A stretch of DNA of 64,000 bases, from contig JAMPKV010000012.1 of assembly GCA_039962225.1 (NCBI GenBank), positions 124,001 to 188,000 on the forward strand. The letters run 5' to 3'. The stretch comes from Microcoleus sp. AS-A8. GTDB taxonomy: Bacteria; Cyanobacteriota; Cyanobacteriia; Cyanobacteriales; Coleofasciculaceae. The position numbers and the translations under genes are program-made. The first letter of the stretch is position 1, and each line of letters starts with the position of its first letter. This document shows, one piece after another, positions 45,782 to 55,564 of the stretch. A model generated the notes under the pieces. The model made no database searches and was not told the origin of the DNA. It saw only the letters and a list, made by a program, of their open reading frames with translations.

Positions 45782-48679
45782 ATGACACAACTTTCTCCCA
45801 AACCCGGCTCTAATCACAAAGCTAATCATAATGGTCGAGGTTCATCCTTTAAAAGTAATCATCCTGAAGAGCGAAATTCTGCAATTTATTATTCCCCTTC
45901 TACTCGTCAGTTACAGTCCCAGTTAGATTCCAATACCCTCCAACAACCTCTGCTAGAAATGCCGCCCATCCCTCTACCACCAAAATACGTTCGTCCACGG
46001 TGGGACTGGGGCAAGTGGTTCTCGAACAGTTTGCGCGTCAAAACCACAGCAATCGCCATCTTGATCGGTACAATTCCCGTGATATCGGTTGGAACAGTTT
46101 CCTATTTCACAACCACTCAGCAGGTGCGGCAGCAAGTTCTTCAAAAAGAACAATTTGATATGAGTGACATGAAAGACAAGCTCTTTTATTTCATCAAAGA
46201 GCGTGCGGGTGACGCTGAAACGCTTGCAAACATACCTAGCTTCAGAAACCCTCAAGTGAGAGAGTTACTCAAGCGCGAGGACAAGGAGGAAGCCCTTAAT
46301 CGGTTTGCCAGCACTTACAACATGTACGATAGCATTGCTGTGTTCGATCTCAAGGGTAACCTGATTGCCCAGTCTAAGAGCGAACCCCTGCCCAATCACT
46401 GGGACCGAGATTATTTCCAGCAGGTGCTGAAAACGGATAAGCTGTTCATTACCGAACCCCGACGATCCGAAACTGGTGAGGGTGTTTATATTTTCATGGC
46501 GAATCCGATCAAGGATGAAGTCACCAACCAAACAATCGCCATTGTCCGTACCCGCATTCCGATTAAACAACTCCAAGAGGTATTTAACATCAATACCGAG
46601 CGGGGGCAGAAATTTTTCGTGGTTGATGCTGCTGGCAAGATTGCCACAGCGGATAACGAGCAACTTATTGGTAAAAAAGTCCAAGAAGTATTTCCCACCC
46701 TGTTAACCAAAATCACGCGAAAAGACCTCGAACAGCAGGAGGTGAAGAATATAGTCGGGACGGGTTTGGATGAGCAAACCCCACAGGAGCAGGTTCTAAC
46801 TTACTCCCTGGCTCACCGCCTCAGACCGTTGTATGGTCTTGACTGGTCTTACGTGCTGGCTCGTTCCGCAGAGAAAGCGTTTGTCGCTGAGAAACAGTTA
46901 CTCTGGACTCTGTTGTTGGGGACAGCTTCTGCAACCTTAGCGGTGGGTGCGATCGCGGCTTTGATTGCTAACCGAGCAACACGCCCCATTGTGGAAGCGG
47001 CTAAAGCGGTGGAAAAAATTGGTCAAGGGCAACTCGATACCCGTGTGGATGTGAGTGGACAAGACGAGCTAGCGATCTTAGGCGGTAACATCAATGACAT
47101 GGCAGGTCAGTTAGAAGTGTTCACACGAGAACAAACCTTGGCTGCTGAGCAAGCCCTGTTGGTTGCCAAAGTCACCGGTTCGCGGGCGGAGAACTCCAAA
47201 GATTTGGAAGACTTGTTTAAGGACATGATCGAAGAAACCCGGCAAATCCTGAATGTGGATCGGGTGCTCATCTACCGCTTCAACCCGGACTTCAGTGGGT
47301 ATATTACCGCTGAATCAGTGGCGGCTGGTTTTCCTCGCGCCTTCAATAACAAAGCGGAAAGCTTTTATCTTTCCGAACTGCGGGAAGGAACTGACCCAGA
47401 GGACTTGGTCATCGCCATTGATAACATTGCTGAAGCCAATCTTCAAGCTGACCATTTGCAGTTATTGGAACGCTGGCGCGTTAAGTCCAAACTAGAGGTG
47501 CCCATTCTCCATGAAGGTCAGCCCTATGGTATGTTAATTGCCCATCACTGCAAGGCAGCCTACGAATGGCAAGAGTCTGAAGTCGGCTTCCTGAAGCAGT
47601 TAGCGGCTCAGATGGGATTGTCCTTAGACCGAGTCCTCCTGTTAGAACAGACAGAAAAATTAGCTGAAGAGCAGCGCGACCTGAAAGAAGGACTGCAAAA
47701 ACGGGCGTTGGAACTGCTAATGGAAGTAGACCCGATTAGTAAAGGAGACCTAACGATTCGGGCACGGGTGACGGCGGATGAAATTGGAACCATCGCGGAC
47801 TCTTACAACGCCACGGTGGGTAACTTGCGGAAAATTGTTACCCAGGTGCAACATGCCAGTAGCCAAGTGGCCCAAACCACCAGCACCAGCGAAGTTTCGG
47901 TTCGAGACCTATCCGCAGAAGCCTTGCGACAAGCTGAGAAAATTGCCACTGCCTTGAAGCGATCGCAAGATATGGCTCAATCGGTGCAAATCGTGGCTAA
48001 CAGTGCTAAACAAGCTGAAGTCGCTGTGCAACAAGCCCAAGATACGGTGCAGGAAGGGGACACGGCGATGAACCGAACGGTTGATGGTATTCTTGCCATC
48101 CGCGATACAGTAGCAGAAACAGCAAAAAAAGTCAAGCACTTGGGTGAATCGTCGCAAAAGATTTCCACCGTCGTTAACCTGATTAGTACCTTTGCCGCTC
48201 AAACCAACTTGCTAGCGCTTAACGCTTCAATTGAGGCCGCACGGGCTGGGGAAGAAGGACGAGGGTTTGCGGTGGTTGCCGATGAAGTGCGATCGCTAGC
48301 CCAGCAATCAGCAGAAGCGACGATTGAAATCGAAAAACTCGTCGCCGCCATTCAAGGGGAAACCAACGAAGTGGTTGCAGCCATGGAAGCAGGGACGGAG
48401 CAGGTGGTGATGGGAACCAAACTGGTGGATGAAACCCGCCAGAGCCTGAACAAAATTGCCACAGCGAGTAGCCAGATCAACAAATTGGTTGAGGAGATTG
48501 CCCAAGCCACGGTTGTTCAATCCCAAGCGTCTGAAGCGGTGACTGAAACCATGACTGACGTGGCAGCGATCGCCCAAAAAACCTCATCTGGCGCATCCCT
48601 GGTATCAGAATCCTTTAAGGAACTGCTGGCAGTTGCCCAATCACTGCAAGAGGATGTGGGTCAGTTCAGAGTCAGTTAG
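45782..48679 (+). CDS. pilJ: Methyl-accepting chemotaxis protein with Cache, HAMP and Cys-less GAF domains (PilJ type)
   Basis: 965 residues from ATG 45782, with AAGG upstream; a TTG at 45761 is less likely. The order is: disordered N-terminus, TM1 (about 85-107), periplasmic Cache domain (about 115-345), TM2 (about 373-396), HAMP (about 390-450), GAF (about 465-630) and MCP signalling domain (about 690-960; [20 protein letters not shown]). The GAF resembles cyanobacteriochrome GAFs but has D557-H558 where PixJ-type photoreceptors have Cys-His, so it should not bind a bilin. This supports a PilJ rather than a PixJ assignment. It would sense a periplasmic ligand. Confidence 0.9.
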   Translation: MTQLSPKPGSNHKANHNGRGSSFKSNHPEERNSAIYYSPSTRQLQSQLDSNTLQQPLLEMPPIPLPPKYVRPRWDWGKWFSNSLRVKTTAIAILIGTIPVISVGTVSYFTTTQQVRQQVLQKEQFDMSDMKDKLFYFIKERAGDAETLANIPSFRNPQVRELLKREDKEEALNRFASTYNMYDSIAVFDLKGNLIAQSKSEPLPNHWDRDYFQQVLKTDKLFITEPRRSETGEGVYIFMANPIKDEVTNQTIAIVRTRIPIKQLQEVFNINTERGQKFFVVDAAGKIATADNEQLIGKKVQEVFPTLLTKITRKDLEQQEVKNIVGTGLDEQTPQEQVLTYSLAHRLRPLYGLDWSYVLARSAEKAFVAEKQLLWTLLLGTASATLAVGAIAALIANRATRPIVEAAKAVEKIGQGQLDTRVDVSGQDELAILGGNINDMAGQLEVFTREQTLAAEQALLVAKVTGSRAENSKDLEDLFKDMIEETRQILNVDRVLIYRFNPDFSGYITAESVAAGFPRAFNNKAESFYLSELREGTDPEDLVIAIDNIAEANLQADHLQLLERWRVKSKLEVPILHEGQPYGMLIAHHCKAAYEWQESEVGFLKQLAAQMGLSLDRVLLLEQTEKLAEEQRDLKEGLQKRALELLMEVDPISKGDLTIRARVTADEIGTIADSYNATVGNLRKIVTQVQHASSQVAQTTSTSEVSVRDLSAEALRQAEKIATALKRSQDMAQSVQIVANSAKQAEVAVQQAQDTVQEGDTAMNRTVDGILAIRDTVAETAKKVKHLGESSQKISTVVNLISTFAAQTNLLALNASIEAARAGEEGRGFAVVADEVRSLAQQSAEATIEIEKLVAAIQGETNEVVAAMEAGTEQVVMGTKLVDETRQSLNKIATASSQINKLVEEIAQATVVQSQASEAVTETMTDVAAIAQKTSSGASLVSESFKELLAVAQSLQEDVGQFRVS

Positions 48680-48762
48680 AAGCTAGAAGGGTTGGGGATT
48701 GGGATTTGGGATTCGCAATAAGCAATGAGTCAGCCAAGCATCATGACTTCTTGTTCCAACTC

Positions 48763-48866
48763 CCCCATCCTCACGCTTAGCTCCGGCCCCATCCTCACGC
48801 TTAGCTCCGGCCCCACTCCCCCAATCTCCCCATCTCCCCATCTCCCCATCTCTAGGACGAACTATG
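48763..48866. repeat. Tandem 24-bp duplication and octamer repeats before pilL
   Basis: A perfect 24-bp unit (CCCCATCCTCACGCTTAGCT plus CCGG) occurs at 48763-48786 and 48787-48810. It is followed by copies of CTCCCCAT up to about 48852. The tract ends 20 bp before the pilL ATG, with AGGA close to the start codon. Confidence 0.75.
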
Positions 48867-51800
48867 GCAATCAATCCTAATATCCGCGACCAAGCCTATC
48901 AGTTCTTCATCGAAGAGGCTCCTGAGCTGTTGCAGATCCTCGAAGCGAGTTTACTCACCTTAAGGCAGGAGAAGAACACTGCCAAAGTCCACGCTTTAAT
49001 GCGAGCGGCTCATTCCTTAAAAGGAGGAGCTGCCAGTGTAGAGTTAGAAGCGATCAAAACCCTGGCTCATCGCCTAGAGAACATCTTTAAGGCACTCTAC
49101 AACGACACCGTAGAAATTGATACGAACCTAGAGAGTCAACTGCTACAAGCCTACGATTGCTTGCGTCTCCCGTTAATGGAGCAGATTCAAACCGGTTACT
49201 TTGACCCAGAGCAAGCTTTAGTTTTAGCCGAACCGCTGTTTGTCCAGATTGAGGACAAATTAGGAGATGCCCTCAGCCAAGCGGATACCTATATTCCCAG
49301 TTCATCTGAGTTGGGCATCGATATGGCTCAGTCTATCTTTGAAGTCGATGTGGGCGAAGGATTGGAGCGTCTGGCAGAGGTTGTTGCTAATCCTCAAAAG
49401 TACGAGGTAGGGGGAGAATTAAGAGCACAAGCTGAAGTGTTTGCGGGGTTTGCGGAGTTACTGAACCAGCCAGGATTTGGCGCGATCGCACATACTGCCT
49501 TAGCCGCACTGGATGCTCACCCCGAACGTGGGTTAGCCATTACGCAGCTAGCGCTGGCTGATTTTGAGTTTGCCAGACAAACGATACTGACGGCTCATGC
49601 ACAAGGCACTAACGTCCAACAAATTAGTCCCTCTGCTGCTCTATTAACCTTAGCCCACTCCACAGTAACTCAAGCTCCAGACAGCACAGTCAGTCTGGAA
49701 TATACACAAGAACAAGAAACCGTTCCTTCTCTGGAACATGTCTTGAGCATCCAGTTGGATGAAAATCTCCCCATCGATCAAGTGTCGGAGGATACATATA
49801 ACCTTGAGCCTGACGGAACACTAGAAGCAATTTTTGCCACGGCTCCTCTAGGCTTGAATGAGATTGTGGCTGAAACCAACCTGCTAGATGAGGTACACCC
49901 GGTTGGGTCAGATCAGGCGCTAGAAGAGATTTTCGCTTATGCTCCCGAACGGCTGGAGCAGGCTGCCACGGTAACCGAATTGCCGCAAGAGACACAACCG
50001 TTTGAGGTTGAGGGAGTCCTAGAAGCGATTTTCACTAACGCTCCCGAACTACTGGCTGAGCCTCTTACGGCGACCGAAGTGCCAACTCATGCCTTAGACT
50101 CCTGTGGGATGATCGATGTCGATCTAGCATTACCCGCTCACGCTTCATTCGTAACCGATGAAGCTGTCGGAGAGCTTCCTGTCGTGGCAACGGATGTTGA
50201 CAGCGCTGTTGTAACTCCCGAAGCAGAGGCTGAAAACGAGATACCCATTACCCCATTCAACCTGCCATCTTCAACCCTAGAAAACGGCGAAGCAACCGCT
50301 GAATCGATCGCACAGATCTTTGAACATCTGCCACCGGTTGAAGAGATGCCTATCCTGACATCTCGAACCCATGCTGCCAGCACGACAGCGGAAAATCCCC
50401 CAGCGATCAATTTAGTCCCAACGTCGTCAATTCCGGGTGAATTGTTACCAGCGAATGCAGCTCATTCGCCCACCCCTTCCCCAGGTTCAGAAGTTGATCG
50501 TGGATCGACGGATATTCCCCAAGGTAAAGCTTCTCCCGTTCCGACGCTTTCAGTGCGAGTGGACTCAGAGCGACTGGAACGGATGAATAATGTAGTGGGT
50601 GAGTTAGCGATCAACCGCAATGGTCTTTCTCTCCAGAATCAGCAATTACAGAGATCAGTACGAGAATTGCTGGATCGATTCGTGCAAGTGCAGGGTGTGG
50701 TGGGTCAGTTACGGAAGTTATCCGATCAGATGCTTGCCACTCCCGAACGCCCGCACTCTGAGGCAATTTTACCCGCCGTTAATCCCCTAGGAGAGCTCGT
50801 CATTCGTCAAGGTGATTTTGACTCCCTGGAATTGGATCGGTATGGAGTTCTCAACTCTCGGCTACAAGAGCTGATTGAGGACATGGTGCAGTTGGAAGAA
50901 GCGGTGGATGATGTTTCCCTATTCGCGAAGCAATCCAATCGCACCCTGGAACAACAGCGACAAATGCTGACTCAGCTCCGGGACGAATTGATGTGGGCGC
51001 GCATGTTGCCGTTGAGTGAGGTACTCAACCGTTTTCCGAGAGTATTGCGCGATCTATCTACTAAGTACCACAAGTTGGTGAGTTTGAACCTCAGTGGTAT
51101 GGGGGTGTTGGTGGATAAAGGGGCATTGGAAAAGCTGTATGATCCTTTGCTGCACTTACTGCGAAATGCCTTCGATCATGGCATCGAATCTCCAGAAATC
51201 CGGCGTCAGCAGGGGAAACCGGAACAAGGCAAAATTGAAATTCGAGCGTATCACCAAGGCAGTCAAACCATCATTGAAGTGAAAGATGATGGTAAAGGAC
51301 TCGATACCGAAGGGATTGGCAGACGAGCGATTGAATTAGGATTGTTGTCTGCCGAGCAACTGGCGACGACTTCTAACAATCACCTGTTTGAGCTGGTGTT
51401 CGAGCCAGGATTTTCCACCGCCAAGCAGGTGAGCGAACTTTCGGGACGGGGAGTTGGGTTGGATGTGGTGCGCTCCCAAATGCGATCGCTCAAAGGCAGT
51501 ATCACGGTTTCCTCTTTGCCGGGAGTCGGTACGACCTTTACCTTACATCTACCGTTAACCCTGACAATCGCTAAATTACTCGTCTGCTTAATTGGCTCCA
51601 CCGCTATCGCCTTGCCGTCTGACAGTGTAGAGGAAATTGTTGTTCCTAAAGCCGACCAGGTGAAAACCACAGGAGAACAGCGGTTTTTGCGTTGGCGTGA
51701 CCAGATTGTTCCAGCTTATCGACTCGCTGACATTTTGGATTATGCCTGTCCGTTACCCGAAAGCTCTCCCAGTCAAGCTTTGGTGTCAGTTCCTTCTCCA

Positions 51801-52550
51801 GCCGATTGGGCACTACCGATGTTGGTACTCCGACAAGAGCAACAGGTTCTCGCGTTGGAAATTGATCGCTTGGTAACAGAGCAAGAATTGGTGATTAAAC
51901 CTTTTGGTTCTGCGATCGCACCTCCTAGTTTTACTTACGGTTGTACCATTTTGGGGGATGGCAGTTTAATCCCTGTGATTGATGGTACGGTTCTACTCGA
52001 TCAGCTTTTGGGTCACAATACAACCGCAACCCGCATCAACACTGGCTCTAAGCCGATCACCTTAAGTGTTCACGAAAATTCCTCAAATAGCCAGACCAAA
52101 ACGGGTATTACAACGCCTCATGCTCCTACGGTTTTGGTGGTTGATGATGCGGCTGCTCTGCGACGAACCCTCGCACTTACCCTGGAACGAGCCGGTTGTC
52201 GAGTCTTGCAGGCACGGGATGGACGAGAAGCCCTGGAACAACTGCGCCAACGTTCATCTCCTGTGAATCTCGTGGTTTGTGATATTGAAATGCCCAATAT
52301 GAACGGCTTTGAATTTCTCGGTCAGCGTCGCCAAGACCCTCAACTGTCGAAAATTCCCGTCGTCATGCTCACCTCTCGGAGCAATGATAAACATCGATGG
52401 CTAGCTATGCGTTTAGGTGCTACGGCTTACTTCACCAAGCCTTACCTAGAACAAGAGTTTCTAGTCGCGATCAAACACATTATTGATGAGCAGAAGCCAA
52501 AATCCACCCTTGAGTCGTCACAAAACCCATTGCAACTCCAACAAGCTTAA
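48864..52550 (+). CDS. pilL: Hybrid CheA histidine kinase (PilL type) with HPt, kinase, CheW and receiver domains
   Basis: 1228 residues. The HPt domain has H50 (AAHSLKGGA). A long Ala/Glu/Pro linker (about 130-560) includes three 33-residue repeats with the core LEAIFATAP (starting at L320, L353, L386). Then come the H-kinase dimerisation and HATPase domains (HLLRNAFDHGIESPEI, GRGVGLDVVRSQM), a CheW-like domain, and a C-terminal receiver with D1140 (VVCDIEMP). It phosphorylates PilH, PilG and its own receiver. An AGGA precedes the ATG by 6 nt. Confidence 0.93.
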   Translation: MAINPNIRDQAYQFFIEEAPELLQILEASLLTLRQEKNTAKVHALMRAAHSLKGGAASVELEAIKTLAHRLENIFKALYNDTVEIDTNLESQLLQAYDCLRLPLMEQIQTGYFDPEQALVLAEPLFVQIEDKLGDALSQADTYIPSSSELGIDMAQSIFEVDVGEGLERLAEVVANPQKYEVGGELRAQAEVFAGFAELLNQPGFGAIAHTALAALDAHPERGLAITQLALADFEFARQTILTAHAQGTNVQQISPSAALLTLAHSTVTQAPDSTVSLEYTQEQETVPSLEHVLSIQLDENLPIDQVSEDTYNLEPDGTLEAIFATAPLGLNEIVAETNLLDEVHPVGSDQALEEIFAYAPERLEQAATVTELPQETQPFEVEGVLEAIFTNAPELLAEPLTATEVPTHALDSCGMIDVDLALPAHASFVTDEAVGELPVVATDVDSAVVTPEAEAENEIPITPFNLPSSTLENGEATAESIAQIFEHLPPVEEMPILTSRTHAASTTAENPPAINLVPTSSIPGELLPANAAHSPTPSPGSEVDRGSTDIPQGKASPVPTLSVRVDSERLERMNNVVGELAINRNGLSLQNQQLQRSVRELLDRFVQVQGVVGQLRKLSDQMLATPERPHSEAILPAVNPLGELVIRQGDFDSLELDRYGVLNSRLQELIEDMVQLEEAVDDVSLFAKQSNRTLEQQRQMLTQLRDELMWARMLPLSEVLNRFPRVLRDLSTKYHKLVSLNLSGMGVLVDKGALEKLYDPLLHLLRNAFDHGIESPEIRRQQGKPEQGKIEIRAYHQGSQTIIEVKDDGKGLDTEGIGRRAIELGLLSAEQLATTSNNHLFELVFEPGFSTAKQVSELSGRGVGLDVVRSQMRSLKGSITVSSLPGVGTTFTLHLPLTLTIAKLLVCLIGSTAIALPSDSVEEIVVPKADQVKTTGEQRFLRWRDQIVPAYRLADILDYACPLPESSPSQALVSVPSPADWALPMLVLRQEQQVLALEIDRLVTEQELVIKPFGSAIAPPSFTYGCTILGDGSLIPVIDGTVLLDQLLGHNTTATRINTGSKPITLSVHENSSNSQTKTGITTPHAPTVLVVDDAAALRRTLALTLERAGCRVLQARDGREALEQLRQRSSPVNLVVCDIEMPNMNGFEFLGQRRQDPQLSKIPVVMLTSRSNDKHRWLAMRLGATAYFTKPYLEQEFLVAIKHIIDEQKPKSTLESSQNPLQLQQA

Positions 52551-52600
52551 AAACATGGGAGGGTAGGGAATTTTTAGCTACGTTTCATTACCTATTGCCC

Positions 52601-52648
52601 ATTAGCCATTAGCCATTAGCCATTAGCCATTAGCCATTAGCCATTACT
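52601..52648. repeat. Heptamer tract CCATTAG immediately upstream of the second cheW gene
   Basis: Six full copies of CCATTAG and a partial copy end 3 nt before the ATG at 52652. It is a cyanobacterial short tandem heptamer. It replaces the region where a ribosome-binding site should be, and none is visible. Confidence 0.85.
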
Positions 52649-52651
52649 AAT

Positions 52652-53194
52652 ATGAGCAATCTCTTAATCCAACCCAAATCTAGCGCTGCCGACTTTCGTA
52701 AATCTCGACAGATCACACCCTCGCTAAAATTGATTGTCTTTAAAATCGGTAATCTCAATTTTGCTCTACGCATTGAATCGGTCTACAAAGTAGTGGATCG
52801 CACGCCTGTTTACAGTAGCGGACTTAATCATGTCGGAGTAGCCCACATGGGTGATTCCCTGCGAGATAGTTCTGCTTCACGCGAAATCACGGTTGTAGAC
52901 CTGAATTGGCAATTTTTTAAATCCAGTTCCATGTCTGATTCCGGCGGTTATCTGGCAATCGTGCAAAGTACAACGGGTGAATTTTACGGGATTCCAGTAG
53001 TTAACACTCCTGTCTTAATCGAGGTACCCTTATCAATGTTCCGGGTTTTACCAGAGTCCTATCGTCGTGCGGATACCCTAGAAGTCGCTAGCCATGTTGC
53101 TGTTATTCCACAGCAAGGAGGAACACTGACTGTCTTTTTACTGGATGTTGATTTACTTCTGCCACTCTTCCAAAAACTCGCTGTTGTGAAATAG
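52652..53194 (+). CDS. CheW-like protein at the end of the chemotaxis operon
   Basis: 180 residues. CheW domain about 25-175: KLIVFKIGNLNFALRIESVY, a loop region, ITVVDLNWQFF, GEFYGIPVVNTPVLIEVP and a closing FLLDVDLLLP. It is shorter and more divergent than PilI. It lies 101 bp after pilL. The start codon directly follows a heptamer tract and lacks a Shine-Dalgarno sequence, so expression may be low or atypical. Confidence 0.82.
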   Translation: MSNLLIQPKSSAADFRKSRQITPSLKLIVFKIGNLNFALRIESVYKVVDRTPVYSSGLNHVGVAHMGDSLRDSSASREITVVDLNWQFFKSSSMSDSGGYLAIVQSTTGEFYGIPVVNTPVLIEVPLSMFRVLPESYRRADTLEVASHVAVIPQQGGTLTVFLLDVDLLLPLFQKLAVVK

Positions 53195-53302
53195 CGTATG
53201 GTTTCAATAACTTGCATACTGGTGTTCAGGACGCTCACAGATGAGTAATACCAAATCCGTCTTGATCACCCCCTTTTTGCCTGAAGTCTTTTCTTTCTTC
53301 TG

Positions 53303-53320
53303 TCCTCACTAAAGCTCCGG
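53303..53320. repeat. Copy of the dispersed TCCTCACTAAAGCTCCGG repeat
   Basis: TCCTCACTAAAGCTCCGG lies between the second cheW gene and egtB. The same 18-mer is at 62832-62849, and reverse-orientation copies at 9477-9490 and 29371-29386 share 14-16 bases. Confidence 0.75.
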
Positions 53321-53333
53321 TTTGCCCTTTGCC

Positions 53334-54662
53334 CTACTTCTGCAAGAAGTCTATTAGAGAACCGCTATTAGGTTGGGACACGGCACAACGAAAGCCAGCT
53401 AAAATCTGACGAATGCTGGGATAATACCAGTTACGAAAACTAGAGCGAATTGCCCTTGGACGGGTCGCCCAACTGCCGCCTTTTAAGACTCGGTGCTGTC
53501 CATCGAAATAAGTTTGGGAGTAGCCTCGGTAAGGATAGCTGACGAATCCTTCGTAGGCGTCAAACCAGCTAGCTGTCCATTCCCACACATTGCCGAGCAT
53601 GTCATAACATCCATAGGTACTTTGCCCCAGTGGGTAAGCATTTACAGGTGTTGTGTGCCCAACGCAATTATCAAGATTACATCGGTGAGGGTCGGGTATC
53701 GCCTGCCCCCAAGGGTAGGTGCGCGGCTGTCCAGTTGCAGCATCCCAACTCGCCGCTTTTTCCCATTCAGCTTCGGTTGGCAGTCGCTTGCCGACAAATC
53801 TCGCATAGGCGTCGGCTTCGTACCAACTCACCCCACAGACGGGATGATAATCCCAGGTTGAAGCCGATGACCAGTAGAGGGGTTGAGCCACGGGATTTTC
53901 TTGCAGCCACTTCCACCCGTTGGGTGACCACCAACGTTCGTTTTGGTATCCACCCGCCTCGATGAACTCTCGGTACTGTCGGCAAGTGACGGGGTAGCGG
54001 TCAATCCAGTAAGTTTCTAAATATACCTGGTGACGCGATCGCTCATTATCCAAGGCTTCAATCGAGTCGTTGCCCATCATAAACTCGCCTGCTGGAATTT
54101 CCATCATCTCTACGTCCCTCAGGGGAACAGGCTGAACAGAGGATGAGACAGTTGCCGCAGAACCCTGAACCCACATCTCTTGATGCCGTTCCAGAAGGTG
54201 CCAGCGTTGTAATTGCAAAACAAAGGCAATGGTTTCGCCATGCTGACTCTCATGCTGAATCAAGAAGTGCCACAGGCGTTCTTGCTGGTCTACCGGGGCG
54301 GTTTCTAGATAGCTGAATACTTGGGTTCTAACCGTATTGAGATAATGATAAATTTCTGCCAGTGGCGGTACATTCTCGCGTTCCGATTTGGGCAAGCCAT
54401 CGGCGGCAAATAGCCGATGATATTCGGGAAACATGGGAGGAAAACCGGCACAGCGTTCCAGCAACCAGAGGGCTTCTGTATAGGCAATGTGACCCAAATG
54501 CCAACCCACTGGGCTAAATTCTGGATGCGCCTGTCGCCGAAAAGTCGTATCATCAATGCCTTCAAACAGAGCCAAGGTGCCGATTCGGCACTGATGCATC
54601 GCCTCTCGGATGGTTTCTCTAATCTGTTGGGGCAAAGCCTTTGTGCTGGAATTTTGGGACAT
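53334..54662 (-). CDS. egtB: Ergothioneine biosynthesis protein EgtB (sulfoxide synthase)
   Basis: 442 residues. The N-terminal DinB-like domain carries the iron ligands: HLGHIAYTEALW (first His) and HESQHGET (HxxxH). The C-terminal FGE-sulfatase domain follows (MEIPAGEFMMGND, YWIDRYPVTCRQYREF, GNVWEWTASWF, RVLKGGSWATRP). It joins hercynine to a thiol (gamma-glutamylcysteine or cysteine) with oxygen to form the sulfoxide. It is on the same strand as egtC and egtD. Confidence 0.94.
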   Translation of the reverse strand: MSQNSSTKALPQQIRETIREAMHQCRIGTLALFEGIDDTTFRRQAHPEFSPVGWHLGHIAYTEALWLLERCAGFPPMFPEYHRLFAADGLPKSERENVPPLAEIYHYLNTVRTQVFSYLETAPVDQQERLWHFLIQHESQHGETIAFVLQLQRWHLLERHQEMWVQGSAATVSSSVQPVPLRDVEMMEIPAGEFMMGNDSIEALDNERSRHQVYLETYWIDRYPVTCRQYREFIEAGGYQNERWWSPNGWKWLQENPVAQPLYWSSASTWDYHPVCGVSWYEADAYARFVGKRLPTEAEWEKAASWDAATGQPRTYPWGQAIPDPHRCNLDNCVGHTTPVNAYPLGQSTYGCYDMLGNVWEWTASWFDAYEGFVSYPYRGYSQTYFDGQHRVLKGGSWATRPRAIRSSFRNWYYPSIRQILAGFRCAVSQPNSGSLIDFLQK

Positions 54663-55564
54663 GATTCTAAATTTCTTCTAAAAAGGTTAGGGGTTAGGGG
54701 TCAGGAGAGAGTAATCTTCATCCAGAGGTGACGGTAATGGGAGCCATAAGGGACTGACTGAAAAAGAGGGAGTTACAATCCCATTCGTCATGCCCGTGAG
54801 TTTGAACTCTGCGGTTCGTTTGGGGTCTGGGGTTTGACAACCTGTGACCTTACTCACCAATTACATTTGTTCAAGTCACCTATTTGTAGATAGTAGATTA
54901 CTTCTATGCCAACCCCATATCACATTTATGCATGATAATCATCACGTTTTTATAGTATTAGATTCCTAGCAATTCCTCAAAAAATCTATTACTATTCAAA
55001 ATTGAATTTCAAAATCAACTGTTGGTAAAACTTAATACTTTCAACATTAATCATGGTCATGACAATATTAGGGGATAAAAAAGAAATTAACCCGAAGAAA
55101 TCTTGCTTGAAATCACGTTATAAAGCTTTAAATGCGGGAACAGAAGACAAGTTTGAAGCATGGATTATGACAATAGAAGACCGTTGGACAGATGAAATTT
55201 TAGATTGTTTAAAAGGTAATTTTCCTGATTGGCGTGGGGAATAATTTACCTTGATTATATCAAAATTGCTCCTTTTCAATCTCAGGTGGCATGAATTAAT
55301 CACGGATAAAATTATTTTATAAGGACATAAAACAATCAGAAAATAAATCAACCATTGGGCGGATTTATGGGTGTGAAATTGTTGTTTCAGAAGGCTACAG
55401 CTACATGATTAATGATTTATCAAATTAGCGACGATTCTAGCTAAGTAGGTGGAAAAATTAAAATATAAGGTGGGCATTCCCTACCGTCAATCCTGTAATC
55501 CTCTCGGACAGAAAATTCTAGGGAATACCTACCTGACAAATTGGTGATATTTATTGATATCCGG
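54663..55564. other. Intergenic region between egtC and egtB
   Basis: About 900 bp with one possible small gene (55053-55244). It holds an imperfect inverted repeat: AGGTGGGCATTCCCTA at 55468-55483 with TAGGGAATACCTACCT at 55519-55534. The region near 54910-55040 is AT-rich. No RNA gene is recognised. The two egt genes are therefore unlikely to share a promoterless transcript. Confidence 0.45.
55053..55244 (+). CDS. Possible small hypothetical protein
   Basis: 63 residues rich in Lys, Glu, Asp and Trp (KALNAGTEDKFEAWIMTI, EDRWTDEILDCLKGNFPDW). It shows amphipathic helices rather than random sequence. No homologous family is recognised and no strong ribosome-binding site is seen. It could be a small gene, the remnant of a longer one, or a chance frame. 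Confidence 0.3.
   Translation: MVMTILGDKKEINPKKSCLKSRYKALNAGTEDKFEAWIMTIEDRWTDEILDCLKGNFPDWRGE

Noticed and set aside
43073-53194. Assignment of the chemotaxis operon to a phototaxis (pix) system
   Set aside because: The receptor GAF lacks the chromophore Cys and only one receptor is present, which fits a pil-type operon better.
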